A stretch of DNA of 42,730 nt, from contig NZ_LNKT01000005.1 of NCBI RefSeq assembly GCF_001595645.1, positions 1 through 42,730 of the forward strand, read 5' to 3'. A program made the position numbers and the translations under genes. The stretch comes from Sulfurovum riftiae (lineage in GTDB: Bacteria > Campylobacterota > Campylobacteria > Campylobacterales > Sulfurovaceae). Numbering within the stretch: the first letter of the stretch is position 1; the number at the start of each line of letters is the position of its first letter. The notes beneath the pieces were generated by a model. It was given only the letters and a program-made list of their open reading frames with translations. It did no database searches and was not told the origin of the DNA. Positions 33,355-41,165 of this stretch are shown in pieces.

Positions 33355-33438
33355 GCTTTTCATAGAAAAGCATACCACAATTCTTAATTCTTCACTCTTA
33401 ATTCTTCATTATCTAAAATCACTACCGCGATTTTAGAT
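33355..33438. repeat. Heptamer-hairpin element, copy 4 (secF 3' end)
   Basis: The palindrome GCTTTTC-ATA-GAAAAGC (33355-33371), linker ATACCACA, four heptamers ATTCTTA/ATTCTTC/ACTCTTA/ATTCTTC (33380-33407), then an inverted repeat ATCTAAAATC / GATTTTAGAT (33411-33438) whose gene-side arm holds the secF stop. On the minus strand the palindrome is followed by TTTTTATTT and could be the yajC-secDF terminator. Confidence 0.8.
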
Positions 33439-34404
33439 GGTACCATTTTCGTACATAGCGCGCATTTTTTCTTTCTCTTTCTCTCTTTTGAGTTTCTCCG
33501 CCTCTTTTTCACGGAAGTTGGAAACATCGAAGCCCAGCCACATCAAGATCGGCGAAGCCACGAAGATCGAAGAATAGGTACCCACGATGATACCCACAAG
33601 CAGCGTGAAACTGAAACCTCTGATGATCTCTCCACCAAAGAGGAAAAGGGTCAAAACAACAAAGAAGGTCGTCAGTGAGGTCAGTGTCGTTCTTGAGAGT
33701 GTCTGTGTCACTGACTCATCGATGATCGAAGCCAGATCAGGCTTTTTGATCGTTCTGATCCCCTCCCGGATACGGTCAAAGACGATGATCGTATCGTTCA
33801 GAGAGTACCCCAGAATGGTCAGAAGTGCCGCAAGGGTGTCAAGGTTCACTTCGATACCGAAAAGCACCACCGCACCCATGGCGATAGTGACATCGTGTAT
33901 CAATGCCATGACCGAAGCCACGGCAAAACGCCACTCGAATCTAAAGGAAACATATATGAGGATACCGATAATGGCAAGCAGCATCGACATCAGGCCTTTT
34001 TCGCGCAGTTCGGAACCGACCTTGGCACCGACCATATCGACCCTTCGTACTTCGAATTTTCCCGTATCCTGCAGCAGGTGGGTCATCTTGTCGCTGATGT
34101 CTTCTCCCAGTGCCTTGGAACTCATCTTCGTACGGATAACGATCTCTTCGTCACTGCCGAAATAGGTCACACTCGCACCTTCATAGTTCTTGTCCACGCT
34201 GATGGCTTTACGTACTTTGTCTATTGGCGCTTTGCCTTCATACTTCACCTGGACGAGTGTACCGCCGGCGAAGTCGATCCCGTAGTTGAATCCCTTTGTC
34301 AGGATCAATCCTACAGAGAGGATCAGCACCACAACGGAGAGAATACCGAAACGTTTGCTTTTGCTCATCAAAGAGAGCGGTTTTTTCAGTCTGAACAGTT
34401 CCAT
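33433..34404 (-). CDS. secF: Protein translocase subunit SecF
   Basis: With SecD it uses the proton gradient to pull exported proteins to the periplasm. The 323 residues have six hydrophobic helices; the first (about 20-40) is followed by the FNYGIDFAGGTLVQV block and a periplasmic domain, and ILGYSLNDTIIVFDRIREG lies in helix 4-5, the RND-type core. The ATG overlaps the secD stop (TAATG). The stop codon lies in one arm of an inverted repeat belonging to a heptamer element. Confidence 0.95.
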   Translation of the reverse strand: MELFRLKKPLSLMSKSKRFGILSVVVLILSVGLILTKGFNYGIDFAGGTLVQVKYEGKAPIDKVRKAISVDKNYEGASVTYFGSDEEIVIRTKMSSKALGEDISDKMTHLLQDTGKFEVRRVDMVGAKVGSELREKGLMSMLLAIIGILIYVSFRFEWRFAVASVMALIHDVTIAMGAVVLFGIEVNLDTLAALLTILGYSLNDTIIVFDRIREGIRTIKKPDLASIIDESVTQTLSRTTLTSLTTFFVVLTLFLFGGEIIRGFSFTLLVGIIVGTYSSIFVASPILMWLGFDVSNFREKEAEKLKREKEKEKMRAMYENGTI

Positions 34405-35987
34405 TATTTTGCCCCCTCTGCAGATTTGATACCGAACCAGAAGTTCAGTTTCTTACGGTTCATTCTAGGCATAAGCCACTGGTAGATACCGTGGGTCCCG
34501 ACGATCGCTGTCAGCATCGAAGCCAAAATACCGATGCTCATCGTAAGGGCGAACCCCTTGATGGCACCTGTACCATAGGCATACAGTACCACCGCTGCGA
34601 TCAGTGTTGTCACGTTGGCATCCAAAATAGCCGTAAAAGCATTGTTGTAGCCGTCTTCGATCGCTTTGGGGATCGACTTGCCTTCATGCAGCAGTTCACG
34701 GATACGCTCATTGATGATGACGTTCGCATCCACTGCCATACCGACCGTCAGAACGATACCCGCCATACCCGGCAGTGTCAGTGTCGCGCCGAAAAGCGAC
34801 ATGATCGCCAGGATCAAAAAGAGGTTTCCTATCAGGGCTACGTTCGCGATCACCCCTGCCATACTGTAGTACATCACCATGAAAACGATGACCAGAATGA
34901 AACCGAGCGCCAATGCCATGGAGCTGGCTTTAATGCTGTCCGCACCAAGGCTTGGCCCGACAGAACGCTTCTCCATAACGAATACCGGAGCCAACAATGC
35001 ACCTGAACGCAGAGCGATCGCAATATCGTGCGCCTCTTCGAGTTTGAAGTTCCCAGAGATCTGTACATGCCCGCCACCAATTCTCTCACGGATCACCGGT
35101 GCAGAGTAGACCTTGTTATCCAGAACGACCGCCATACGTTTGCCGACAGCCTTGGCAGTGAAGTCACCAAATATCTTGGCACCCTGCCCGTTCAGTGAGA
35201 AGTTGATCACAGGCTGGTTGCTTTTGTCAAAACCGACTTTCGCATCGGTCAGCATGGAACCGTCAAGTACGGGGATCTGGCGCAAAAGATATCTCTCTTT
35301 TGTATTGACATCCGGAAGAATGACATCACCGTAACTTTTCGCTTCGGCAGTGCTCATCGTAGAGACACGTGCCGCCCTGTCTTCATCGACTGCCATAAGC
35401 TGCAGGTGTGCCGCTCTGGCAATGAGTTCACGGATCCGCTGCTCATCGGCCTGTGTCTTGATACCCGGTACTTCCACCAGGATCTTGTCTTCACCCTGCT
35501 TGGCTACTGTAGGTTCTGCCAGTCCGAACTCGTTGAGTCTGTTCCGGATGGTATCTACCGCCTGCTTGATGGCATTCTGCTCTGTTCTTGCCATCTCTTC
35601 CGGCGTCATCTGCAGCGTGAACTTCAAACCGTTCTGTGTCAGGACCGTACCTTCGATCTCTTTTTTCAAAAGTGCAGTTGCTTTGGCAACGTCATCCTGG
35701 TCCAGAAGTTCGAACGTCACCTTTTCACCATCGACCATACGCAGGTCGTCAAAAATGATCTCTTCATCGTCAAAAAGGTATTTGACGCTTGCCGCGATCG
35801 ACTTGGTACGTGACTCAATGGCCACATCACTTTTGATCCCGAGGAGCATATGCAACCCACCCTGAAGGTCAAGCCCCAGAGTGATCTTTTTCCCGCTCTC
35901 ACTCTGTGTAAGGGAAGGAATGGAAAATACCACACCGAAGATCAGTGCGAATGCAAAGAGTATCACTCTGAAATTAAGCGTTTTCAT
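34404..35987 (-). CDS. secD: Protein translocase subunit SecD
   Basis: Partner of SecF in the RND-type export motor. With the start at 35987 the protein has 527 residues: a first helix (about 5-25), the LGLDLQGGLHMLLGI block, a large periplasmic domain (P1), then five helices with ALGFILVIVFMVMYY and GMAVDANVIINERIREL. The start at 35987 begins MKTLNFRVI right before the first helix and overlaps the end of yajC by 14 bases; a start at 36014 is possible, giving nine more residues. Confidence 0.95.
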   Translation of the reverse strand: MKTLNFRVILFAFALIFGVVFSIPSLTQSESGKKITLGLDLQGGLHMLLGIKSDVAIESRTKSIAASVKYLFDDEEIIFDDLRMVDGEKVTFELLDQDDVAKATALLKKEIEGTVLTQNGLKFTLQMTPEEMARTEQNAIKQAVDTIRNRLNEFGLAEPTVAKQGEDKILVEVPGIKTQADEQRIRELIARAAHLQLMAVDEDRAARVSTMSTAEAKSYGDVILPDVNTKERYLLRQIPVLDGSMLTDAKVGFDKSNQPVINFSLNGQGAKIFGDFTAKAVGKRMAVVLDNKVYSAPVIRERIGGGHVQISGNFKLEEAHDIAIALRSGALLAPVFVMEKRSVGPSLGADSIKASSMALALGFILVIVFMVMYYSMAGVIANVALIGNLFLILAIMSLFGATLTLPGMAGIVLTVGMAVDANVIINERIRELLHEGKSIPKAIEDGYNNAFTAILDANVTTLIAAVVLYAYGTGAIKGFALTMSIGILASMLTAIVGTHGIYQWLMPRMNRKKLNFWFGIKSAEGAK

Positions 35988-36264
35988 TACCAGCTTCAAC
36001 CTTCTTTGCCACATATGCTTTGTCGAGTTTCACGACAGTGTCATCATTTAGTTTGATTTTGATAAAATCTTCTTCAGGTTTGATGATCGTGGCGATAAGT
36101 CCGCCGCTTGTAACGATCTTGTCACCTTTTTCCAGGCTTGCAAGCATCTCTTTATGTGCTTTGACCTGTTTTTGCTGTGGTCGGATGATCAAAAAATAGA
36201 AAATCGCGAATAAGATGATAAGCGGTAGAAATGAACCTATCATGCTTCCTTGTTCTGCTCCCAT
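35974..36264 (-). CDS. yajC: Preprotein translocase subunit YajC
   Basis: Small membrane protein of the SecDF-YajC complex. The 96 residues include one membrane helix (about 9-27, FLPLIILFAIFYFLIIRPQ) with the hallmark IRPQQKQ, followed by the cytoplasmic block LEKGDKIVTSGGLIATI. The ATG at 36264 is preceded by AAAAGGA. The RBS lies within AGGATTCCT, which also provides a Shine-Dalgarno-like AGGA for the divergent lnt. It heads yajC-secD-secF, all with overlapping ends. Confidence 0.95.
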   Translation of the reverse strand: MGAEQGSMIGSFLPLIILFAIFYFLIIRPQQKQVKAHKEMLASLEKGDKIVTSGGLIATIIKPEEDFIKIKLNDDTVVKLDKAYVAKKVEAGNENA

Positions 36265-36274
36265 AGGAATCCTT

Positions 36275-37567
36275 TTGAATGTATTGAGAAATTTTCGTAG
36301 ACATTTTAGCACCTTTGTACTAACAAGAGGCTTGACAATCTCTCTTTTGGGTTCGGCCTTCATCTACCTCGCCTACTGGGGATTTTCCGTCCCCTGGCTC
36401 AATTCTGTCATAGGTATTTCCACCCTCTACCTGCTCCTTCCGTCCGACAAGACCACCTGGGCAGTTACAGGATTCTTCACCGGTATCTTCTGGTTCTGGT
36501 GGATCGCGCTGAGCTTCAACCACTACCATATGCCCTGGGCCATTCCCATTGTCATCCTTGCCATGGGACTGCTTTATGCTGTTCTGTTTTGGCTTATCGC
36601 TTACGCAGGGTCGGTTTACCGACCAAAAAACACTATGGTCGGTAAACCGACCCTACATGAACTTATACTAAAATCTATAGGTCTGCTGCTCTTCAGCTAC
36701 ATCCACCCCTTCGGTTTCGACTGGTACAAACCGGAACTGATGTTCGTTGAGAGCTGGTTCGGGGTGGAAAAATGGCAATTCGCAATAATCCTTACCGGAA
36801 TCGTATTGATGCTGTGGAGAAAACACTATGCCTATCTGCTCATCATACTGTTGGCCTGGCAGCCCCTTTCTGAAACACCGGCGGCACTTCCGAAAGATAT
36901 CCGGATCGTCACGACATGGACAACGGTGGAGGAGAAGTGGGACAAAACACTGCATCCTGAGCAGTTCGATATACTCTTCTCCTCCATAGACCGGGCGATC
37001 GATGAGAACAAAACCCTGGTGATCCTTCCCGAATCGGTCTTTCCGGTATTCCTCAAGCGTTCACCCTCACTGATCGGCGCACTCAGGAAGAGGTCGGAAA
37101 AGATCTCCATTGTCACAGGTGGACTTTACTGGGACGGCAAAACCCCCAGGAATTCCACCTATATCTTCACCAACGGCAAGGTACAGATCGCCAACAAGGT
37201 CCTTCTGGTACCTTTTGGAGAGAGCAATCCCCTGCCCGATTTTCTCAGCGACTGGGTCAACAGGGTCTTTTATGACGGTGCCGTGGACTACAAAGCCGAC
37301 AGCAATGTCACGGACTATTCCATCAACGGTCAGACCTATAGAAACGCCATCTGCTTCGAAGCGACCAGTGAAAGACTCTACGAAGGCATCCCTAAAAAGA
37401 TGATCGTCCTGAGCAACAACGGTTGGTTCACCCCTTCCATCGAGCCTACTTTGCAGAAACTGCTGTTACAATACTACAGCAGAAAGTACGGCACGACCAT
37501 CTACCATGCTGTCAATATGGCAGAGTCATACCTCGTACAGAATGGACGGACAAGGAGTATCAGATAG
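36275..37567 (+). CDS. lnt: Apolipoprotein N-acyltransferase
   Basis: Adds the third acyl chain to lipoproteins at the periplasmic face of the inner membrane. Several N-terminal hydrophobic helices are followed by a nitrilase-like domain whose Glu-Lys-Cys triad can be seen: LVILPESVFPVF, VQIANKVLLVPFGE and AICFEAT. The start is unsure. TTG at 36275 follows AGGAA at good spacing and gives 430 residues; upstream ATGs at 36242 and 36215 lie inside yajC on the other strand. A REP pair (36605-36656) is translated in frame as part of a loop between helices. The stop TAG overlaps the probable ATA start of yidD. Confidence 0.88.
   Translation: MNVLRNFRRHFSTFVLTRGLTISLLGSAFIYLAYWGFSVPWLNSVIGISTLYLLLPSDKTTWAVTGFFTGIFWFWWIALSFNHYHMPWAIPIVILAMGLLYAVLFWLIAYAGSVYRPKNTMVGKPTLHELILKSIGLLLFSYIHPFGFDWYKPELMFVESWFGVEKWQFAIILTGIVLMLWRKHYAYLLIILLAWQPLSETPAALPKDIRIVTTWTTVEEKWDKTLHPEQFDILFSSIDRAIDENKTLVILPESVFPVFLKRSPSLIGALRKRSEKISIVTGGLYWDGKTPRNSTYIFTNGKVQIANKVLLVPFGESNPLPDFLSDWVNRVFYDGAVDYKADSNVTDYSINGQTYRNAICFEATSERLYEGIPKKMIVLSNNGWFTPSIEPTLQKLLLQYYSRKYGTTIYHAVNMAESYLVQNGRTRSIR
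36605..36656. repeat. REP pair (family A) inside the lnt coding sequence
   Basis: An inverted pair of GGTCGG-TTTA-style stems (36609-36624 and 36637-36652), with feet GCAG (a changed GTAG) and CTAC, sits inside lnt. It is read through as VYRPKNTMVGKPTL, and family-like membrane sequence resumes on both sides. The stems are perfect. Confidence 0.88.
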
Positions 37568-37929
37568 AAAGTAAAAAATTCTGGATCACACCGATCAAAG
37601 GATACCAGTACCTCTCAAAAATGCTGCCGGCGAACTGCCGCTACTACCCGACCTGCTCGGAGTATGCCAAATGGCAGTTCGAATTCAATGCACCGCACAA
37701 AGCCCTGGCCGCCAGCACTCTGCGTATTCTGCGGTGCAATCAGCTCTTTGACGGGGGTATAGACTACCCAGTTGTGACTTTCACACCTCCCCGACACGAA
37801 GCTTTACGCGAACTTAATGGATTTTCTGGCAAAATGAAGATTATCTACTGGTTCGTACCCAAAGACGAAAAGAGATCACAGTACTATGTCATAAAGGATT
37901 TTGATGCCATCAACAACAGTCAGACTTGA
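37564..37929 (+). CDS. yidD: Membrane protein insertion efficiency factor YidD
   Basis: A small membrane-associated protein that assists YidC-dependent insertion. The family core [16 protein letters not shown] and [17 protein letters not shown] is complete, preceded by the expected amphipathic N-terminal stretch [20 protein letters not shown]. No ATG, GTG or TTG is available where homologues start. AAGGAG (37552-37557) lies six bases before ATA at 37564, which is the suggested start (121 residues) and overlaps the lnt stop (ATAG). The next ATG (37621) would remove the amphipathic helix. The C-terminal extension beyond the core (about 35 residues) overlaps pyrC by 26 bases. Confidence 0.82.
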   Translation: MESKKFWITPIKGYQYLSKMLPANCRYYPTCSEYAKWQFEFNAPHKALAASTLRILRCNQLFDGGIDYPVVTFTPPRHEALRELNGFSGKMKIIYWFVPKDEKRSQYYVIKDFDAINNSQT

Positions 37930-38926
37930 TGCCCCGCTGGACATGCACCTGCACCTCAGAGACGGTGAGATGCTTCACAATATTGCCAAAGAGAGCGCCC
38001 ACACCTTCAGTGGTGCAATCATCATGCCCAACCTGGTTCCGCCTGTGAGCAGCAAAGAGGAGGTCGTCGCATACAAAGAGCGTATCATGGAGGCTATAGG
38101 AGAAGCACGTTTCACCCCCTATATGACCCTCTTCTTCAAACCTGATTATGACAGGGAATTCCTCGAATCGGTACGTGACGAGATCACCGCTATCAAACTC
38201 TACCCGGCCGGCATCACCACCAACTCCGAAGGCGGTGTCAGCGGTTTCGATGTCGAAGAGCTCAGACCGGCCCTCGAAGCAATGAGTGATCTGAACATCC
38301 CTCTGTGTGTCCACGGGGAGACCAATGGGTTTGTCATGGACAGAGAGGCGGAGTTCGTCTCCATCTATGAAAAGCTCGCCGAAGCCTTCCCCAGACTCAA
38401 GATCATCATGGAGCATATCACGACAAAAGCAAGCGTGGAGGCACTCGAACGTTTCGAGAACCTCTATGCCACGATCACCCTGCACCACCTCATTATCACG
38501 CTTGACGACGTTGCAGGCGGTATGCTGCAGCCGCACCTCTTCTGCAAACCCATCGCAAAACGTCCCGAAGACAGAGAAGCACTTCTCAACGTAGCACTGG
38601 CAGCCCACCCCAAAGTGATGTTCGGTTCGGACTCGGCCCCGCATCCCAGACATGCCAAAGAGGCCTGTGGGTGTGCCGCCGGCGTCTTTACCGCCCCCAT
38701 CGCACTCCAGATGCTGACCGAACTCTTTGAAACACATAATGCACTGGACAATCTGCAGGCATTCCTTTCGGGCAATGCCCAAAAGATCTACGGTATTACA
38801 CCATTGACAAAAGAAGTACTCCTTGAAAAGAGACCCTTCACGATCCCGGCGGAATACAATGGTGTCGTTCCAATGTATGCAGGCGAAGAGATCGCCTATT
38901 CCCTCAAAGGGGTCAGACATGGATAG
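37904..38926 (+). CDS. pyrC: Dihydroorotase (class II, PyrC type)
   Basis: Closes carbamoyl-aspartate to dihydroorotate in pyrimidine synthesis. The 340 residues carry the zinc motif [11 protein letters not shown] (H15, H17), the lysine to be carboxylated in AIKLYPAG, the histidines of VHGETN and MEHITT, and the catalytic aspartate in GSDSAPHPR. This is the compact E. coli-like class. The ATG at 37904 has AAAGGA five bases upstream; TTG at 37901 is less likely. It overlaps yidD and is itself overlapped by the carbonic anhydrase gene. Confidence 0.95.
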   Translation: MPSTTVRLDAPLDMHLHLRDGEMLHNIAKESAHTFSGAIIMPNLVPPVSSKEEVVAYKERIMEAIGEARFTPYMTLFFKPDYDREFLESVRDEITAIKLYPAGITTNSEGGVSGFDVEELRPALEAMSDLNIPLCVHGETNGFVMDREAEFVSIYEKLAEAFPRLKIIMEHITTKASVEALERFENLYATITLHHLIITLDDVAGGMLQPHLFCKPIAKRPEDREALLNVALAAHPKVMFGSDSAPHPRHAKEACGCAAGVFTAPIALQMLTELFETHNALDNLQAFLSGNAQKIYGITPLTKEVLLEKRPFTIPAEYNGVVPMYAGEEIAYSLKGVRHG

Positions 38927-39563
38927 CCGACTTAAAGAGTTCGGAGCCGGACATGAATCTTTTCAAAAGATCGCATTCAACAAGAGCAAAGAGCGTTTCA
39001 AGAAACTGGTGGATGAAGGCCAGCACCCCAAAGCACTTTTCATAGGCTGCAGTGACTCAAGGGTCATGCCTGCCATGATCACAAGCTCCAAACCCGGAGA
39101 TCTCTTCATTGTCAGGAATATCGGGAATTTCGTTGCTCCTTTCAATCCTGATGCGGACTTCCATGCCACAGCTTCGGCCATCGAATATGCTGTAAGTATC
39201 CTCGAGGTCTCCGATATCATTGTCTGCGGGCACTCCCACTGCGGAGCCATCGCTGCACTTTACAAAGAGATCAAACAGACCCCTGAGAATATCCATACCA
39301 TCAAGTGGCTCGAACTGGGCCATGAAGCAAAGAGGGTAGCGCTTCTGGCACACAGGGAGAGTCCTGACGAAGTACTTCACCGCTATACTGAAAAGATTTC
39401 CGTGGTCTATCAGCTTGACAACCTGCTTACCTATCCGGGTGTCAAACAGCGTGTAGAGGAGGGAACACTCTTTCTTCACGGCTGGCACTACAATCTTGAA
39501 GATGGTATGATAGAGTATTATGATGATGAGAACTTCGAATTTAAACCATTAAGCCAAAAGTAA
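38919..39563 (+). CDS. Beta-class carbonic anhydrase
   Basis: Hydrates CO2 to bicarbonate in the cytoplasm. The 214 residues show the zinc ligands and catalytic dyad of the beta class: CSDSR (C44, D46, R48) and HSHCGAI (H105, C108). The ATG at 38919 overlaps the pyrC end by 8 bases, and AAAGGGG is the RBS. Coupling to pyrC makes sense because carbamoyl phosphate synthesis uses bicarbonate; a wider role in carbon supply is also possible. Without a signal peptide it is not the periplasmic alpha type. Confidence 0.94.
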   Translation: MDSRLKEFGAGHESFQKIAFNKSKERFKKLVDEGQHPKALFIGCSDSRVMPAMITSSKPGDLFIVRNIGNFVAPFNPDADFHATASAIEYAVSILEVSDIIVCGHSHCGAIAALYKEIKQTPENIHTIKWLELGHEAKRVALLAHRESPDEVLHRYTEKISVVYQLDNLLTYPGVKQRVEEGTLFLHGWHYNLEDGMIEYYDDENFEFKPLSQK

Positions 39564-39571
39564 TAGTATAG

Positions 39572-39577
39572 TATAAT
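39572..39577 (+). promoter_or_regulatory. -10 box for cysK
   Basis: TATAAT lies just after the carbonic anhydrase stop codon. The leader of about 45 bases holds a small imperfect hairpin, GCATC / GATGC with inner GG/CC (39588-39610). Confidence 0.5.
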
Positions 39578-39629
39578 CTTGATTGATAGCATCAGGGACC
39601 TTTCCGGATGCATATGACGAGGAGAGCAA

Positions 39630-40550
39630 ATGATCGCCAACAGTATTGAAGATCTCATAGGAAACACACCACTGGTAAAGATAAATTCCCTTTCAGAGAG
39701 AACCGGAGCTACGATTTTGGGGAAATGTGAATTCATGAATCCCACCTCTTCGGTCAAAGACAGGATCGCATTCAATATGATCAATGAGGCGATGAAGAGC
39801 GGCCGTATTACCAAAGAGAGTACGATCATCGAACCGACCAGCGGCAATACCGGTATCGGCCTGGCAGCGGTCTGTGCCGCCAGAGGCCTGAAGCTTATCC
39901 TCACCATGCCTGACTCCATGAGTATCGAGAGACGCAAACTGCTGACCTACCTGGGTGCGGAACTCGTGCTCACGCCGGCTGCGAACGGTATGAACGGAGC
40001 CATTGAAAAAGCCAATGCCCTGGAAGAGGAGATCGACAATGCCATTGTGCTGCAGCAGTTCAACAATGCAGACAATCCGGACATTCACAGGAAGACCACA
40101 GCACACGAGATCCTTAATGACACAAAGGGGCACGTCGACATTTTTGTCGCTGCTGTTGGTACGGGAGGTACACTGACAGGTACCTCGGAGGTCCTCAAAG
40201 CCGAAATACCGTCACTAGAAGCCATTGCGGTCGAACCGGAGAACTCTGCTGTGCTTTCAGGCAGAACTGCCGGTGCACACAAGATACAGGGTATCGGTGC
40301 CGGCTTTATACCGGAGATCCTCAATACCGAAATTTACAATGAGGTCATCTCCGTCAGCAATGAAGATGCTTTCACTATGGCACAGCAGGTCGCCAAAGAA
40401 GAAGGCCTGCTTGTCGGTATCTCCTCCGGAGCCAATCTCTACGCTGCTTCACTGGTTGCGGCACGCCCTCAAAACAAAGGCAAGGTGATCGTTACCATCC
40501 TTTGCGACACTGCCGAACGTTATCTCTCTACAGAGCTGTTTGATATCTAA
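39630..40550 (+). CDS. cysK: Cysteine synthase (O-acetylserine sulfhydrylase)
   Basis: Makes cysteine from O-acetylserine and sulfide with PLP. The 306 residues begin with DLIGNTPLVKI; the PLP lysine lies in NPTSSVKDRIAF, the substrate loop is EPTSGNTGIG, the phosphate loop is GTGGTLTGT, and GISSGANL closes the site. The length and motifs fit CysK; CysM is the near alternative. GAGGAGAG precedes the ATG. The aminodeoxychorismate lyase-like gene begins at the very next base after the stop. Confidence 0.94.
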   Translation: MIANSIEDLIGNTPLVKINSLSERTGATILGKCEFMNPTSSVKDRIAFNMINEAMKSGRITKESTIIEPTSGNTGIGLAAVCAARGLKLILTMPDSMSIERRKLLTYLGAELVLTPAANGMNGAIEKANALEEEIDNAIVLQQFNNADNPDIHRKTTAHEILNDTKGHVDIFVAAVGTGGTLTGTSEVLKAEIPSLEAIAVEPENSAVLSGRTAGAHKIQGIGAGFIPEILNTEIYNEVISVSNEDAFTMAQQVAKEEGLLVGISSGANLYAASLVAARPQNKGKVIVTILCDTAERYLSTELFDI

Positions 40551-41144
40551 ATGGACACTGCATCACCTCTCCTGTTTGAAACCATCAGAATAGAGAACGG
40601 AGAGGTCTTTAATCTTTCTTATCATCAAAAACGCTTCGACCAAAGCAGAAAAGCACTCTTCGATGCAGAAGAGAAACTCGCACTTTCAAACCTGATATCA
40701 GCAGCACCCTCCAGGGGACTCTATCGCTGCCGTATCGTATATGACAGAGAGATACAGAGTATCGATTACTTTCCCTATGCTCCCAAAGAGATCAACACAC
40801 TCAGGATTGTCCCCGCCGAAATTGGATATGGCTACAAATATTTACAAAGAGACTCTCTTGATAGCCTGCTGAGAGAGAACAGTGATGTCGACGAGATCAT
40901 TATTGAAAAAAAGGGCCTGCTGACAGACACGACCATTTCCAATATCGCTTTTTATGATGGAGAAACATGGTACACACCTGCTAATCCTCTTCTGGAGGGT
41001 ACGATGAGAGCCAAACTGATCGATGAAGGTTTTCTGAAGAGAAGAGAGATGACAAAAGAAGAGCTGCCACGTTATACACAAGTAGCTTTAATCAATGCTA
41101 TGATAGGATTTAAAATTCTAAATCACTTCGCTATTCAAACGTAA
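40551..41144 (+). CDS. Class IV aminotransferase-fold protein, PabC-like
   Basis: A 197-residue PLP protein of the branched-chain aminotransferase/4-amino-4-deoxychorismate lyase fold, shorter than E. coli PabC (about 270). It has the N-terminal LLFETIRIENGEVFNLSYHQKRF, YRCRIVYD, the segment EIIIEKKGLLTDTTISNIAFY containing the conserved glutamate and Thr-Asn pair, and NPLLEGTMR. The most likely role is release of p-aminobenzoate from aminodeoxychorismate for folate. PabC in this phylum is often short or fused to PabB. The start directly abuts cysK. Confidence 0.8.
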   Translation: MDTASPLLFETIRIENGEVFNLSYHQKRFDQSRKALFDAEEKLALSNLISAAPSRGLYRCRIVYDREIQSIDYFPYAPKEINTLRIVPAEIGYGYKYLQRDSLDSLLRENSDVDEIIIEKKGLLTDTTISNIAFYDGETWYTPANPLLEGTMRAKLIDEGFLKRREMTKEELPRYTQVALINAMIGFKILNHFAIQT

Positions 41145-41165
41145 AACGATCCCGGAAGGAATATG

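Noticed and set aside
37910-38920. Minus-strand frame of 336 codons opposite pyrC
   Set aside because: pyrC on the plus strand carries all metal ligands and coupled neighbours. The opposite frame resembles no protein.
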